DNA of 13,142 bases from DASZYF01 sp035545535. Its GTDB lineage: Bacteria; Actinomycetota; Actinomycetes; Mycobacteriales; CAJCIY01. The translations under genes were made by a program, and so were the position numbers. The notes below the pieces were generated by a model. The model was not told the DNA's origin. It made no database searches and was given only the letters and a program-made list of their open reading frames with translations. Of the stretch, positions 1-7,167 are shown in pieces (within the stretch, counting starts at the first letter, position 1; each line of letters begins with the position of its first letter). Location of the stretch: assembly GCA_035545535.1 (NCBI GenBank), contig DASZYF010000136.1, positions 1-13,142 of the forward strand. Direction: 5' to 3'.

Positions 1-135
1 CGCTTCGCGGTCATCGTCGGCGAGCGCGAGCTGGCCGAGAGCGTCGCGCAGATCAAGGACCTCGCGTCGGGCGAGCAGGATGCTGTCGCTCTGCCCGCGC
101 TCGTCAGCACGCTTCTCGAGAGGACTGCCCTGTGA
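1..135 (+). CDS. hisS: Histidyl-tRNA synthetase, C-terminal end (partial)
   Basis: Frame 1 is open from the window edge to a TGA at 133-135 and encodes 44 residues. They match the end of the anticodon-binding domain of class II HisRS: a strand with VIVGERELAE, then QIKDLASGEQDAV, then a final helix. In HisRS this region corresponds to the conserved 'GE-E...VK-L-TGEQ' segment that closes the alpha/beta anticodon-binding fold. The enzyme charges tRNA(His) in the cytoplasm. The catalytic domain lies outside the window, so the call rests on the C-terminal motif and on adjacency to aspS, which is a common hisS neighbour in actinobacteria. The stop overlaps the aspS start (GTGA at 132-135), so translation is probably coupled. 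Another class IIa anticodon-binding domain is possible but less likely. Confidence 0.8.
   Translation, partial: RFAVIVGERELAESVAQIKDLASGEQDAVALPALVSTLLERTAL
119..124 (+). promoter_or_regulatory. Ribosome binding site of aspS
   Basis: AGAGGA lies 7 bases upstream of the GTG at 132, inside the last codons of hisS. It is the best Shine-Dalgarno match here and supports GTG 132, whose start overlaps the hisS stop, as the aspS start. Confidence 0.6.
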
Positions 136-1901
136 TCCGCACCCATGGCGCGGGAGCTCTGCGCGCCGAGCACGCCGGCACCGAGGTCGTGCTCGCCGGC
201 TGGGTCGCGCACCGGCGCGACCACGGCGGGGTGGCGTTCCTCGACCTGCGTGACGGCTCCGGCTACGTGCAGGTCGTCATCCGGGACAGCGGCGAGGGCA
301 CGGTCGCCGCGAACCTCCGGAACGAGTGGTGCGTGAAGGTCGTCGGCGAGGTCGCGATGCGTCCCGCGGGCAACGAGAACGCCGACCTCGCCACCGGCGC
401 GGTCGAGGTCATCGCGAACGAGGTCGAGGTCCTGTCGTCCGTCGACGCCGACGGCCTCCCGTTCCCGGTGGAGGACGGCAGCGACGACATCACGTCGCGC
501 GTCGAGGAGAGCACGCGCTGGAAGTACCGCTACCTCGACCTGCGCCGCCGCGGCCCGGCTCGTGCGCTCCGCACGCGGGCGCAGATCAACAGCACCATCC
601 GCCGCGTCATGGAGGCGCACGGCTTCCTCGACATCGAGACGCCGACGCTCACGCGCTCGACGCCGGAAGGGGCGCGCGACTTCCTCGTGCCCGTCCGCCT
701 GCAGCCGGGCACCTGGTACGCGCTGCCGCAGTCACCGCAGCTGTTCAAGCAGCTGCTGATGGTCGCCGGGATGGAGCGGTACTACCAGATCGCCCGCTGC
801 TACCGGGACGAGGACTCCCGCGCCGACCGCACGCCCGAGTTCACGCAGCTCGACGTCGAGATGAGCTTCCTCGACGAGGAGGACATCTACGCGCTCACCG
901 AGGACCTCCTCACCACGTTGTGGCGCGAGGTGCGTGGCGTCGAGCTGCCCACGCCGTTCCCGCGCATGACGTACGCGGAGGCGATGCGCCGCTACGGCAG
1001 CGACAAGCCCGACCTGCGCCTCGACCCGGCCCTCGAGCTCGTCGACCTCACCGAGCACTTCAAGGGCACCGAGTTCCGGGTGTTCCAAGCCGAGCACGTC
1101 GGCGCGGTCGTCGCCCCCGGCGGCGCCGCATGGGGTCGCAAAGAGTACGACTCGCTCGGCGAGTGGGCCCGTTCGCGCGGCGCGAAGGGGCTTGCGTGGG
1201 CGACGTTGTCCGAGAGCGGAGATCTCGCCGGCCCGGGCGTCGGGAGCTGGGGTGACCGCTACCGCGACGACCTTCCGGCCGCCGCCGGCCTGAAGCCGGG
1301 CGATGCCGTGTTCTTCGCCGCCGGTCCGATCTCGGGCGCCCGCGAGCTGCTCGGCGCTCTGCGCCTCGAGCTCGCGCGGCGCCAGGGCTGGGTCCGGACG
1401 GAGGAGTGGAAGTTCCTCTGGGTCATCGACGCGCCGATGTTCGAGCCGACGTCGGACGGTGGTTGGACCGCCGTGCACCACCCCTTCACGTCGCCGACGC
1501 CGGAGTGGGAGGCGACGTTCCACGAGAACAAGGGGGAGGCGCTCGCCCGCGCGTACGACGTGGTGGGCAACGGCATCGAGCTCGGCGGCGGTTCGATCAG
1601 GATCCACAAGGCCGAGGTGCAGCAGCGGGTGTTCGACGCCATCGGACTCTCGCGCGAGGAGGCGACCAGCAAGTTCGGGTTCCTGCTCGAGGCGTTCCGC
1701 TACGGCCCGCCGCCGCACGGCGGCATCGCGTTCGGCATCGACCGGCTGGCCGCCGTGCTCGCCGGCACCGACGCGATCCGTGAGGTCATGGCCTTCCCGA
1801 AGGCGAGCTCCGGAGGCGACCCGCTCACCGGCGCGCCGACGCCCATCACGCCCGAACAGCGCGCCGAGGCCGGCATCGACGCCACCCCCGAGGACCAGTA
1901 A
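132..1901 (+). CDS. aspS: Aspartyl-tRNA synthetase, probably non-discriminating
   Basis: This 589-residue protein has the full bacterial AspRS layout. Residues ~1-105 are an OB-fold anticodon-binding domain. Next comes the class II catalytic core with motif 1 around FLDIETPTL (166-174) and motif 2 from CYRDED to PEFTQLD (223-241). Residues ~300-430 are the bacterial GAD insertion, and motif 3 is GGIAFGIDR at 530-538. It attaches Asp to tRNA(Asp) using ATP. The OB domain carries His31 (RRDHGG) and Gly80 (RPAGN). These are the equivalents of the residues that make Pseudomonas aeruginosa AspRS non-discriminating, whereas E. coli AspRS has Leu and Lys there. The enzyme may therefore also make Asp-tRNA(Asn), to be amidated by GatCAB. 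The start is GTG 132, with a good Shine-Dalgarno sequence at 119-124 and a GTGA overlap with hisS. The TAA is followed 7 bases later by rarA. Confidence 0.96.
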   Translation: MIRTHGAGALRAEHAGTEVVLAGWVAHRRDHGGVAFLDLRDGSGYVQVVIRDSGEGTVAANLRNEWCVKVVGEVAMRPAGNENADLATGAVEVIANEVEVLSSVDADGLPFPVEDGSDDITSRVEESTRWKYRYLDLRRRGPARALRTRAQINSTIRRVMEAHGFLDIETPTLTRSTPEGARDFLVPVRLQPGTWYALPQSPQLFKQLLMVAGMERYYQIARCYRDEDSRADRTPEFTQLDVEMSFLDEEDIYALTEDLLTTLWREVRGVELPTPFPRMTYAEAMRRYGSDKPDLRLDPALELVDLTEHFKGTEFRVFQAEHVGAVVAPGGAAWGRKEYDSLGEWARSRGAKGLAWATLSESGDLAGPGVGSWGDRYRDDLPAAAGLKPGDAVFFAAGPISGARELLGALRLELARRQGWVRTEEWKFLWVIDAPMFEPTSDGGWTAVHHPFTSPTPEWEATFHENKGEALARAYDVVGNGIELGGGSIRIHKAEVQQRVFDAIGLSREEATSKFGFLLEAFRYGPPPHGGIAFGIDRLAAVLAGTDAIREVMAFPKASSGGDPLTGAPTPITPEQRAEAGIDATPEDQ

Positions 1902-1908
1902 GGGCGTC

Positions 1909-3336
1909 GTGTCGCTGTTCGACGATGTCGCCCGGGGGCACGAGCCCCTCGCGGTGCGCATGCGACCGCGCACGCTCGACGAGGTCGTCGGCCAGCAGCA
2001 CCTGACCGGCCCGGGCACCCCGTTGCGCCGGCTCGTCGAGGGCGACGGCACGACGTCGGTGCTGCTGTGGGGTCCGCCGGGGACCGGCAAGACGACGCTC
2101 GCCTACGTCGTCGCCGGCGCGACCGGCCGCACGTTCCGCGAGCTGTCGGCGGTCACCGCAGGTGTGAAGGACGTGCGGGCGGTCGTCGACGAGGCCCGCA
2201 AGTCCCTCGAGATCGGCGGCCCGCGCACCGTGCTGTTCGTCGACGAGGTGCACCGCTTCTCGAAGACGCAGCAGGATGCGCTGCTGCCGTCGGTGGAGCG
2301 CGGGTGGGTCACGCTCATCGCCGCGACCACCGAGAACCCGTTCTTCAGCGTGGTCGGCCCGCTGCTCTCGCGCAGCCTGCTGCTGACGCTCGAGCCCCTG
2401 ACGGACGACGACATCCGCGGCGTGGTCGGGCGGGCTCTGGCCGACGAGCGTGGCTACGCCGGTGCGATCCGCATCGACGACGACGCGATGGAGCACCTCG
2501 TCCGCGTCGCCGGTGGTGACGCCCGCAAGGCGCTCACGTCGCTCGAGGCCGGCGCCGGAGCCGTGCAGGGCGCCGGCGGCGACGTGCTCGACCTCGAGAC
2601 CCTCGAGCGCGCCGTCGACCGGGCCGCACTGCGCTACGACCGCGAGGGCGACCAGCACTACGACGTGGTCAGCGCGTTCATCAAGAGCATCCGCGGTGGC
2701 GACCCCGATGCCTCGCTGCACTACCTCGCACGGATGCTCGAGGCCGGCGAGGACCCGCGCTTCATCGCCCGGCGGCTCGTGATCCTCGCCTCCGAGGACG
2801 TCGGGCTCGCGGATCCGACGTCGCTGCAGGCGGCGGTCGCCGCCGCGCATGCGCTGGAGCTCGTCGGCCTGCCCGAGGCCCAGCTCAACCTCGCGCAGGC
2901 CACCGTCCACCTCGCGCTGGCGCCGAAGTCCAACGCGGTCTACCGGGCGATCTCGGCCGCCGTGGCGGACGTGCGGGCGGGCCTGTCCGGCCCGGTGCCG
3001 GCGCACCTGCGCGACGCGCACTACCCGGGGGCGAAGCGCGTCGGGCACGGCAAGGGATACCGCTACCCGCACGACGAGCCCGGGGGGATCGTGGAGCAGC
3101 AGTACCCGCCGGACGCGCTGCTCGGCCGTGACTACTACCGTGCGTCGGGTCACGGCGCCGAGCGGGCGCTGGGGGAGCGGCTGGCCCGCCTGCGCGCCCT
3201 CGTCCGCGGGGTTGCGGTGCCCGCGGAGCCGGCCCCCGGGTCGGTGGGCAAGGATGGGACAGGACAGGATGGGTCCGGACCGGCGCACGCCGGCACCGAG
3301 GAGCCCACGGACGAGAGCGAGGAGCAGGGTTCATGA
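1909..3336 (+). CDS. rarA: Replication-associated recombination protein A (AAA+ ATPase, MgsA/WRNIP1 family)
   Basis: The protein has 475 residues; family members are usually about 430-450. RarA is a tetrameric AAA+ ATPase, related to clamp loaders, that acts at stalled replication forks and ssDNA gaps. Visible motifs are Walker A GPPGTGKTT (55-63), Walker B VLFVDE (108-113), sensor 1 with TEN at 141-143, a likely arginine finger at R155 and sensor 2 GDARK (203-207). The C-terminal part contains RYDREGDQHYD and the conserved HYPGAKRVGHGKGYRYPHD region of the RarA tetramerisation domain. Residues ~440-475 are an extra Gly/Asp/Glu-rich, probably disordered tail. I chose GTG 1909 because the protein then begins MSLFDD, a usual RarA N-terminus, 7 bases after the aspS stop. 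The open frame extends much further upstream, but that part is an out-of-frame reading of aspS. The TGA overlaps the next start (ATGA). Confidence 0.95.
   Translation: MSLFDDVARGHEPLAVRMRPRTLDEVVGQQHLTGPGTPLRRLVEGDGTTSVLLWGPPGTGKTTLAYVVAGATGRTFRELSAVTAGVKDVRAVVDEARKSLEIGGPRTVLFVDEVHRFSKTQQDALLPSVERGWVTLIAATTENPFFSVVGPLLSRSLLLTLEPLTDDDIRGVVGRALADERGYAGAIRIDDDAMEHLVRVAGGDARKALTSLEAGAGAVQGAGGDVLDLETLERAVDRAALRYDREGDQHYDVVSAFIKSIRGGDPDASLHYLARMLEAGEDPRFIARRLVILASEDVGLADPTSLQAAVAAAHALELVGLPEAQLNLAQATVHLALAPKSNAVYRAISAAVADVRAGLSGPVPAHLRDAHYPGAKRVGHGKGYRYPHDEPGGIVEQQYPPDALLGRDYYRASGHGAERALGERLARLRALVRGVAVPAEPAPGSVGKDGTGQDGSGPAHAGTEEPTDESEEQGS
3252..3281 (+). repeat. Small direct repeat and palindrome in the rarA 3' end
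   Basis: GGATGGG occurs at 3252-3258 and again at 3267-3273, with a tandem ACAGG pair between them. It is followed by the perfect 10-base palindrome GGTCCGGACC at 3272-3281. The stretch encodes the low-complexity KDGTGQDGSGP part of the RarA tail and uses several codons with A or T in third position, unlike its surroundings. No function is assigned. Confidence 0.4.
3319..3324 (+). promoter_or_regulatory. Ribosome binding site of the DUF948 gene
   Basis: GAGGAG lies 8 bases upstream of the ATG at 3333, within the last rarA codons. It is one of the best Shine-Dalgarno matches in the window and fixes the start of the DUF948 gene. Confidence 0.6.
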
Positions 3337-3779
3337 GCGCCGGCGAGGTCGCGGGTGTCATCTCCGCGGGAGCCTTCGTCCTGCTCGTGGGCGTGCTCGC
3401 CGTGCCCCTGTTCAAGCTCGGCCGCATGATCGACGCGGGCACACGGCGGGTCGAGCAGTCGGCGAAGGTCATCGACGAGGCCGTCGACCGGTTGCGGCAG
3501 ACGTCGGACACCGTCGAGGCCGTCAACGCCAACCTCCAGCACGTCGAGAAGGTCGCCTCCAACGTCGAGACGATCTCGGCGAACGTCAGCGCGCTCACGA
3601 GCCTGTTCAGCGCCACGCTCGGGGGGCCGCTCGTACGCGTCGCTGCGTTCAGCTACGGGGTGCGCAAGGCGCTGCGCAAGCGGCAGGCCGCCGAGGTCGA
3701 GGCGGAGCTCAAGTCACGCCTCAAGGCCGAGAAGGTCGCGCGCCGCGCTGACAAGCGCGCCGCGCGGAAGGCGAGCTAG
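3333..3779 (+). CDS. DUF948 family membrane-anchored coiled-coil protein
   Basis: This is a 148-residue protein. Residues ~7-28 form one N-terminal transmembrane segment (VISAGAFVLLVGVLAVPLFKLG). Residues ~30-92 form a long helical, probably coiled-coil region with repeated Val/Asp/Asn spacing. The C-terminus (~110-148) is rich in Lys, Arg, Ala and Glu. This matches the DUF948 layout found next to alaS in many actinobacteria. Its function is unknown; a membrane-bound stress- or envelope-related role is sometimes suggested for the family. ATG 3333 overlaps the rarA stop and has a strong Shine-Dalgarno sequence at 3319-3324. The TAG is followed after 3 bases by a second small membrane protein, and the two probably work as a pair. 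Confidence 0.85.
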   Translation: MSAGEVAGVISAGAFVLLVGVLAVPLFKLGRMIDAGTRRVEQSAKVIDEAVDRLRQTSDTVEAVNANLQHVEKVASNVETISANVSALTSLFSATLGGPLVRVAAFSYGVRKALRKRQAAEVEAELKSRLKAEKVARRADKRAARKAS

Positions 3780-3782
3780 ACG

Positions 3783-4037
3783 ATGCGCCGCCTCTTCTGG
3801 CTGGGGGCCGGCGCGGCAGTCGGCATCCTCGTCGTCGCGCAGATGCGCAAGGCCGCCAAGGCCGTCACCCCTGCCGGTCTCGCCGACCGTGCGGGCGCGT
3901 CGGCGGATCTCGCGGCCGAGCGCGCGGGCTCGTTCTGGTCCGACGTGCGCAGCGGCATGAAGGAGCGCGAGGCCGAGCTGCGCTCCGCGCTCGGGATCGA
4001 CGCGGACGGTGACGACGCGGACGGGTTCGGCACCTGA
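3783..4037 (+). CDS. Small membrane protein (DUF6167-like), conserved upstream of alaS
   Basis: This 84-residue protein starts MRRLFWLGAGAAVGILVVAQ, which is a single hydrophobic segment at ~4-20 after a short basic N-terminus. A helical amphipathic region follows (~22-70), and the tail is acidic (DADGDDADGFGT). Small proteins of this shape, sometimes listed as DUF6167, sit between a DUF948 gene and alaS in actinobacterial genomes. The family name is given from that memory and not from a search. GGAAGG lies upstream at 3766-3771. The stop overlaps the alaS start by one base (TGATG). The function is unknown. Confidence 0.75.
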   Translation: MRRLFWLGAGAAVGILVVAQMRKAAKAVTPAGLADRAGASADLAAERAGSFWSDVRSGMKEREAELRSALGIDADGDDADGFGT

Positions 4038-6718
4038 TGGACAGCGCCGACATCCGGGAACGCTTCCTCGCGTTCTTCAGCGAGCGCGGCCACGACCGCG
4101 TCGCCAGTGCGAGCACCGTCGCCGACGATCCCACCCTGCTGTTGACCAACGCCGGCATGGCGCCGTTCAAGCCCTACTTCCTCGGCCAGCTCTCGCCGCC
4201 GTGGAAGCGCGCGACGAGCGTGCAGAAGTGCGTGCGCACGCCCGACATCGAGGTCGTCGGCACGACGAGCCGGCACGTCACGTTCTTCGAGATGGCCGGC
4301 AACTTCAGCTTCGGCGACTACTTCAAGGAGCAGGCGATCCCGTTCGCCTGGGACCTGCTGACGAAGTCGCCGGCCGACGGCGGCTACGGCTTCGAGGAGT
4401 CGCGTCTCTGGGCCACCGTCTACACCGACGACGACGAGGCCGAGCGCATCTGGACCGACGTCGTCGGCGTGCCGAAGGAGCGCGTGCAGCGGCGCGGCAT
4501 GGCCGACAACTTCTGGTCGATGGGCGTGCCCGGTCCGTGCGGCCCGTGCAGCGAGATCTACTACGACCGGGGCCCGGAGTACGGCCGCGACGGTGGTCCG
4601 ATCGCGGACGAGGAGCGGTACCTCGAGATCTGGAACCTCGTGTTCATGCAGTTCGAGCGCGGACCCGGCGCCGGCAAGGACGACTTCCCGATCGTCGGCG
4701 ACCTGCCCGCGAAGAACATCGACACCGGTCTCGGCGTGGATCGTGTCGCGATCCTCAAGCAGGGCGTCGACAACATCTTCCAGACCGACCTGCTCTCGGG
4801 GACGCTCGACCGCGTCGCCGAGCTGACCGGGAAGCGCCTCGGCAGCGACGAGCGCGACGACGTCTCGCTGCGGGTCGTCGCCGACCACACGCGCACCGCG
4901 ACGTTCCTCATCGGCGACGGCGTGACGCCGAGCAACGAGGGCCGCGGCTACGTGCTGCGCCGCCTGCTCCGGCGCGCGGTGCGCAACATGCGCCTGCTCG
5001 GGGCCCGCGAGCCGGTGATGACCGACCTCGTCGCCACCGTCGCGGCGGCGATGGGGTCGGCCTACCCGGAGCTCGTCACCGACCTCGCCCGCATCAGCCA
5101 GGTCGCGCTGACCGAGGAGAAGTCGTTCCTGCGCACGCTCGACGAGGGCTCGCAACGCTTCGCCGTCGCGGTCGACGAGCTCAAGAGCGGGTCGTCGCGG
5201 ACGGTGCCCGGCGATGTCGCGTTCCGCCTGCACGACACCTACGGGTTCCCGATCGACCTGACGCTCGAGATGGCGGGGGAGCACGGTCTCGACGTCGACG
5301 AGGACCGCTTCCGCGTGCTCATGGACGAGCAGCGGCAGCGCGCGAAGACCGACCGCAAGGCGAAGGGCATCGGCAACGCCGACGTGTCCGTGTACGGCGA
5401 CCTGCTCTCGCACGGGCCGAGCGAGTTCACCGGCTACGAGGAGCTGACCACGGAGGCCGTCGTGCGCGGCCTCGTCCGCGACGGTGAGCTGGTCAACGGC
5501 GTCACGGCGGGCGATGTCGTCGAGCTCGTGCTCGACCGCACCCCGTTCTACGCGGAGAGCGGTGGTCAGTCCCCGGATGCCGGGCGCATCACCGGCCCGG
5601 GCGGCCTCGAGCTCGAGGTCCTCGACGTGCAGAAGCCGGTGAAGGGCCTCATCGCGCACCAGGTGCGGGTGGTCTCTGGCGAGCTCGGCGCCGGCGCGAA
5701 GGTGCTCGCGGAGGTCGACCCCGACTGGCGCCTCGGCGCGTGCCAGGCGCACAGCGGCACGCACGTCATGCACGCGGCACTGCGCCAGGTGCTCGGCCCG
5801 ACCGCCCTGCAGAGCGGCTCGTACAACAAGCCCGGCTACCTGCGGCTCGACTTCGCCTGGCCCGAGGGCCTTTCGCGCGCGACGCGCAGCGAGGTCGAAG
5901 AGGTGGCCAACCTCGCCGTGCGACGTGACCTGCCGGTGCGCGCGCTGCTCATGTCGCTCGCGGATGCCCGCGCGTTCGGGGCGCTCGCGCTGTTCGGCGA
6001 GACGTACGACGAGACGGCCGTGCGTGTCGTCGAGGTCGGCGGTCCGTGGTCGCGTGAGCTCTGCGGTGGCACGCACGTCGCCCACTCGTCGCAGATCGGT
6101 CCGCTCGTGCTCACCGCCGAGTCCAGCGTCGGGTCCGGTGTGCGCCGCGTCGAAGCGCTCGTCGGCATCGAAGGCTTCCACGGGCTCGTGCGTGACCGCG
6201 AGCTGGTCAACGGGCTGTCCGAGCTGCTGAAGACGCCGGCCGACGCGCTGCCCGATCGGATCGCCGGGCTCGTCGCCCGCATCCGCGACCTCGAGCGCGA
6301 GGCGGCGGCGCAGCAGGCGCGTGCGGCAGCGAACGTCGCGGGTGAGCTGGCGCAGGCGCCGAGCGACGTGTTCGGCGTGGCCTTCGTCGCCCACCGGGCG
6401 CCTGACGGAACGCCGGCCGACGTGCTCAGGACCCTCGCACTGGACGTGCGGGGCCGGCTCGGTGACCGCCCCGCGGTCGTCGCGGTCGCCGCGGCGAACG
6501 ACGGCCGCGCCCAGCTCGTCGTCGCGACGAACGAGGTCGCGCAGCAGTGGCGGATCTCGGCCGGTGACCTGGTCAAGGTCGGTGCTCCGCTGATCGGCGG
6601 CAACGGCGGCGGCAAGCCCGACGTCGCGCAGGGTGGCGGCACCGACCCGAGCCGCATCGCCGAGGCGCTGACCGCGATCGAGCACGCCGTCGGCGCCCGT
6701 GCCACGGGGGGCTCGTGA
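4037..6718 (+). CDS. alaS: Alanyl-tRNA synthetase
   Basis: The protein has 893 residues, full length for bacterial AlaRS. The N-terminal class II catalytic domain shows TNAGM near residue 36, TSVQKCVRTPDIE and the GNFSFGDYFK segment. A tRNA-recognition helical domain follows. The editing domain has the zinc/active-site elements HSGTH (starting at H572) and CGGTH (C676 and H680), which hydrolyse Ser- or Gly-tRNA(Ala). The C-terminal C-Ala domain ends in the glycine-rich IGGNGGGKPDVAQGGG. It charges tRNA(Ala) through recognition of the G3:U70 pair. ATG 4037 overlaps the preceding stop in TGATG. The upstream Shine-Dalgarno sequence is weak, so re-initiation after the small membrane gene is likely. 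The stop overlaps ruvX. I see no frameshift or missing catalytic element. Confidence 0.97.
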   Translation: MDSADIRERFLAFFSERGHDRVASASTVADDPTLLLTNAGMAPFKPYFLGQLSPPWKRATSVQKCVRTPDIEVVGTTSRHVTFFEMAGNFSFGDYFKEQAIPFAWDLLTKSPADGGYGFEESRLWATVYTDDDEAERIWTDVVGVPKERVQRRGMADNFWSMGVPGPCGPCSEIYYDRGPEYGRDGGPIADEERYLEIWNLVFMQFERGPGAGKDDFPIVGDLPAKNIDTGLGVDRVAILKQGVDNIFQTDLLSGTLDRVAELTGKRLGSDERDDVSLRVVADHTRTATFLIGDGVTPSNEGRGYVLRRLLRRAVRNMRLLGAREPVMTDLVATVAAAMGSAYPELVTDLARISQVALTEEKSFLRTLDEGSQRFAVAVDELKSGSSRTVPGDVAFRLHDTYGFPIDLTLEMAGEHGLDVDEDRFRVLMDEQRQRAKTDRKAKGIGNADVSVYGDLLSHGPSEFTGYEELTTEAVVRGLVRDGELVNGVTAGDVVELVLDRTPFYAESGGQSPDAGRITGPGGLELEVLDVQKPVKGLIAHQVRVVSGELGAGAKVLAEVDPDWRLGACQAHSGTHVMHAALRQVLGPTALQSGSYNKPGYLRLDFAWPEGLSRATRSEVEEVANLAVRRDLPVRALLMSLADARAFGALALFGETYDETAVRVVEVGGPWSRELCGGTHVAHSSQIGPLVLTAESSVGSGVRRVEALVGIEGFHGLVRDRELVNGLSELLKTPADALPDRIAGLVARIRDLEREAAAQQARAAANVAGELAQAPSDVFGVAFVAHRAPDGTPADVLRTLALDVRGRLGDRPAVVAVAAANDGRAQLVVATNEVAQQWRISAGDLVKVGAPLIGGNGGGKPDVAQGGGTDPSRIAEALTAIEHAVGARATGGS

Positions 6719-7167
6719 CCGTGGCGGCCGTGCGGTCGGGCGTGATCGTGGCGGTCGACGTGGGCGAGGTGCGGGTCGGTGTCGCGGCGAGCGACCCCCA
6801 CGGGCTGCTGGCCTCCCCGGTCAGCACGCTCGCGCGGGACGGGCACGCCGCGGCGGACCTCGCCGAGCTCGCGACGATCGTGCGGGAGCGGGAGGCCGTC
6901 GAGGTCGTGGTCGGGCTGCCGATCACGCTCGCCGGCCGCGAAGGCCCGGCGGCCGCGTCCGCGCGCGCCTACGCGGACGCGCTCGCGCCGATGGTCGCGC
7001 CGGTGCCGGTGCGGCTCGTCGACGAGCGGCTGACCACGGTGGTCGGGGCACAGGGCCTGCGCGCGGCCGGGGTGAAGGGCCGCAAGCAGCGCGCGGTCGT
7101 CGACCAGGCCGCCGCGGTCGCCCTGCTGCAGGGCGTGCTCGACGCCGCCCGGGGCGGCGCGCGATGA
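6715..7167 (+). CDS. ruvX: Putative pre-16S rRNA nuclease / Holliday junction resolvase-like protein YqgF
   Basis: This 150-residue RNase H-fold protein is of usual family size. The first acidic residue is D15 in VDVGEVRVGVAASDP. VVGLPITLAG follows at 65-74. DERLTT carries E104, and VVDQAAAVALLQ carries D130. These three acidic positions are the expected metal-binding set. The family is annotated as a Holliday junction resolvase, but in E. coli YqgF acts in maturation of the 5' end of 16S rRNA. GTG 6715 overlaps the alaS stop (GTGA); a second GTG at 6721 is a possible alternative and would shorten the protein by two residues. The stop overlaps mltG (ATGA). The order alaS-ruvX-mltG-aroE is strongly conserved in actinobacteria and Firmicutes. 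Confidence 0.93.
   Translation: MTVAAVRSGVIVAVDVGEVRVGVAASDPHGLLASPVSTLARDGHAAADLAELATIVREREAVEVVVGLPITLAGREGPAAASARAYADALAPMVAPVPVRLVDERLTTVVGAQGLRAAGVKGRKQRAVVDQAAAVALLQGVLDAARGGAR

Noticed and set aside
1303..1908. Upstream extension of the rarA open frame into aspS
   Set aside because: The extension is Arg/Ser-rich and overlaps the catalytic domain of aspS in another frame. RarA proteins start near MSLFDD, which matches GTG 1909.
3776..6685. 969-codon open frame on the minus strand opposite alaS
   Set aside because: Its product is a low-complexity Arg/Ala/Val/Asp-rich sequence with no domain. It mirrors the codon structure of the complete alaS gene on the + strand. Such antisense frames are expected in very GC-rich DNA.
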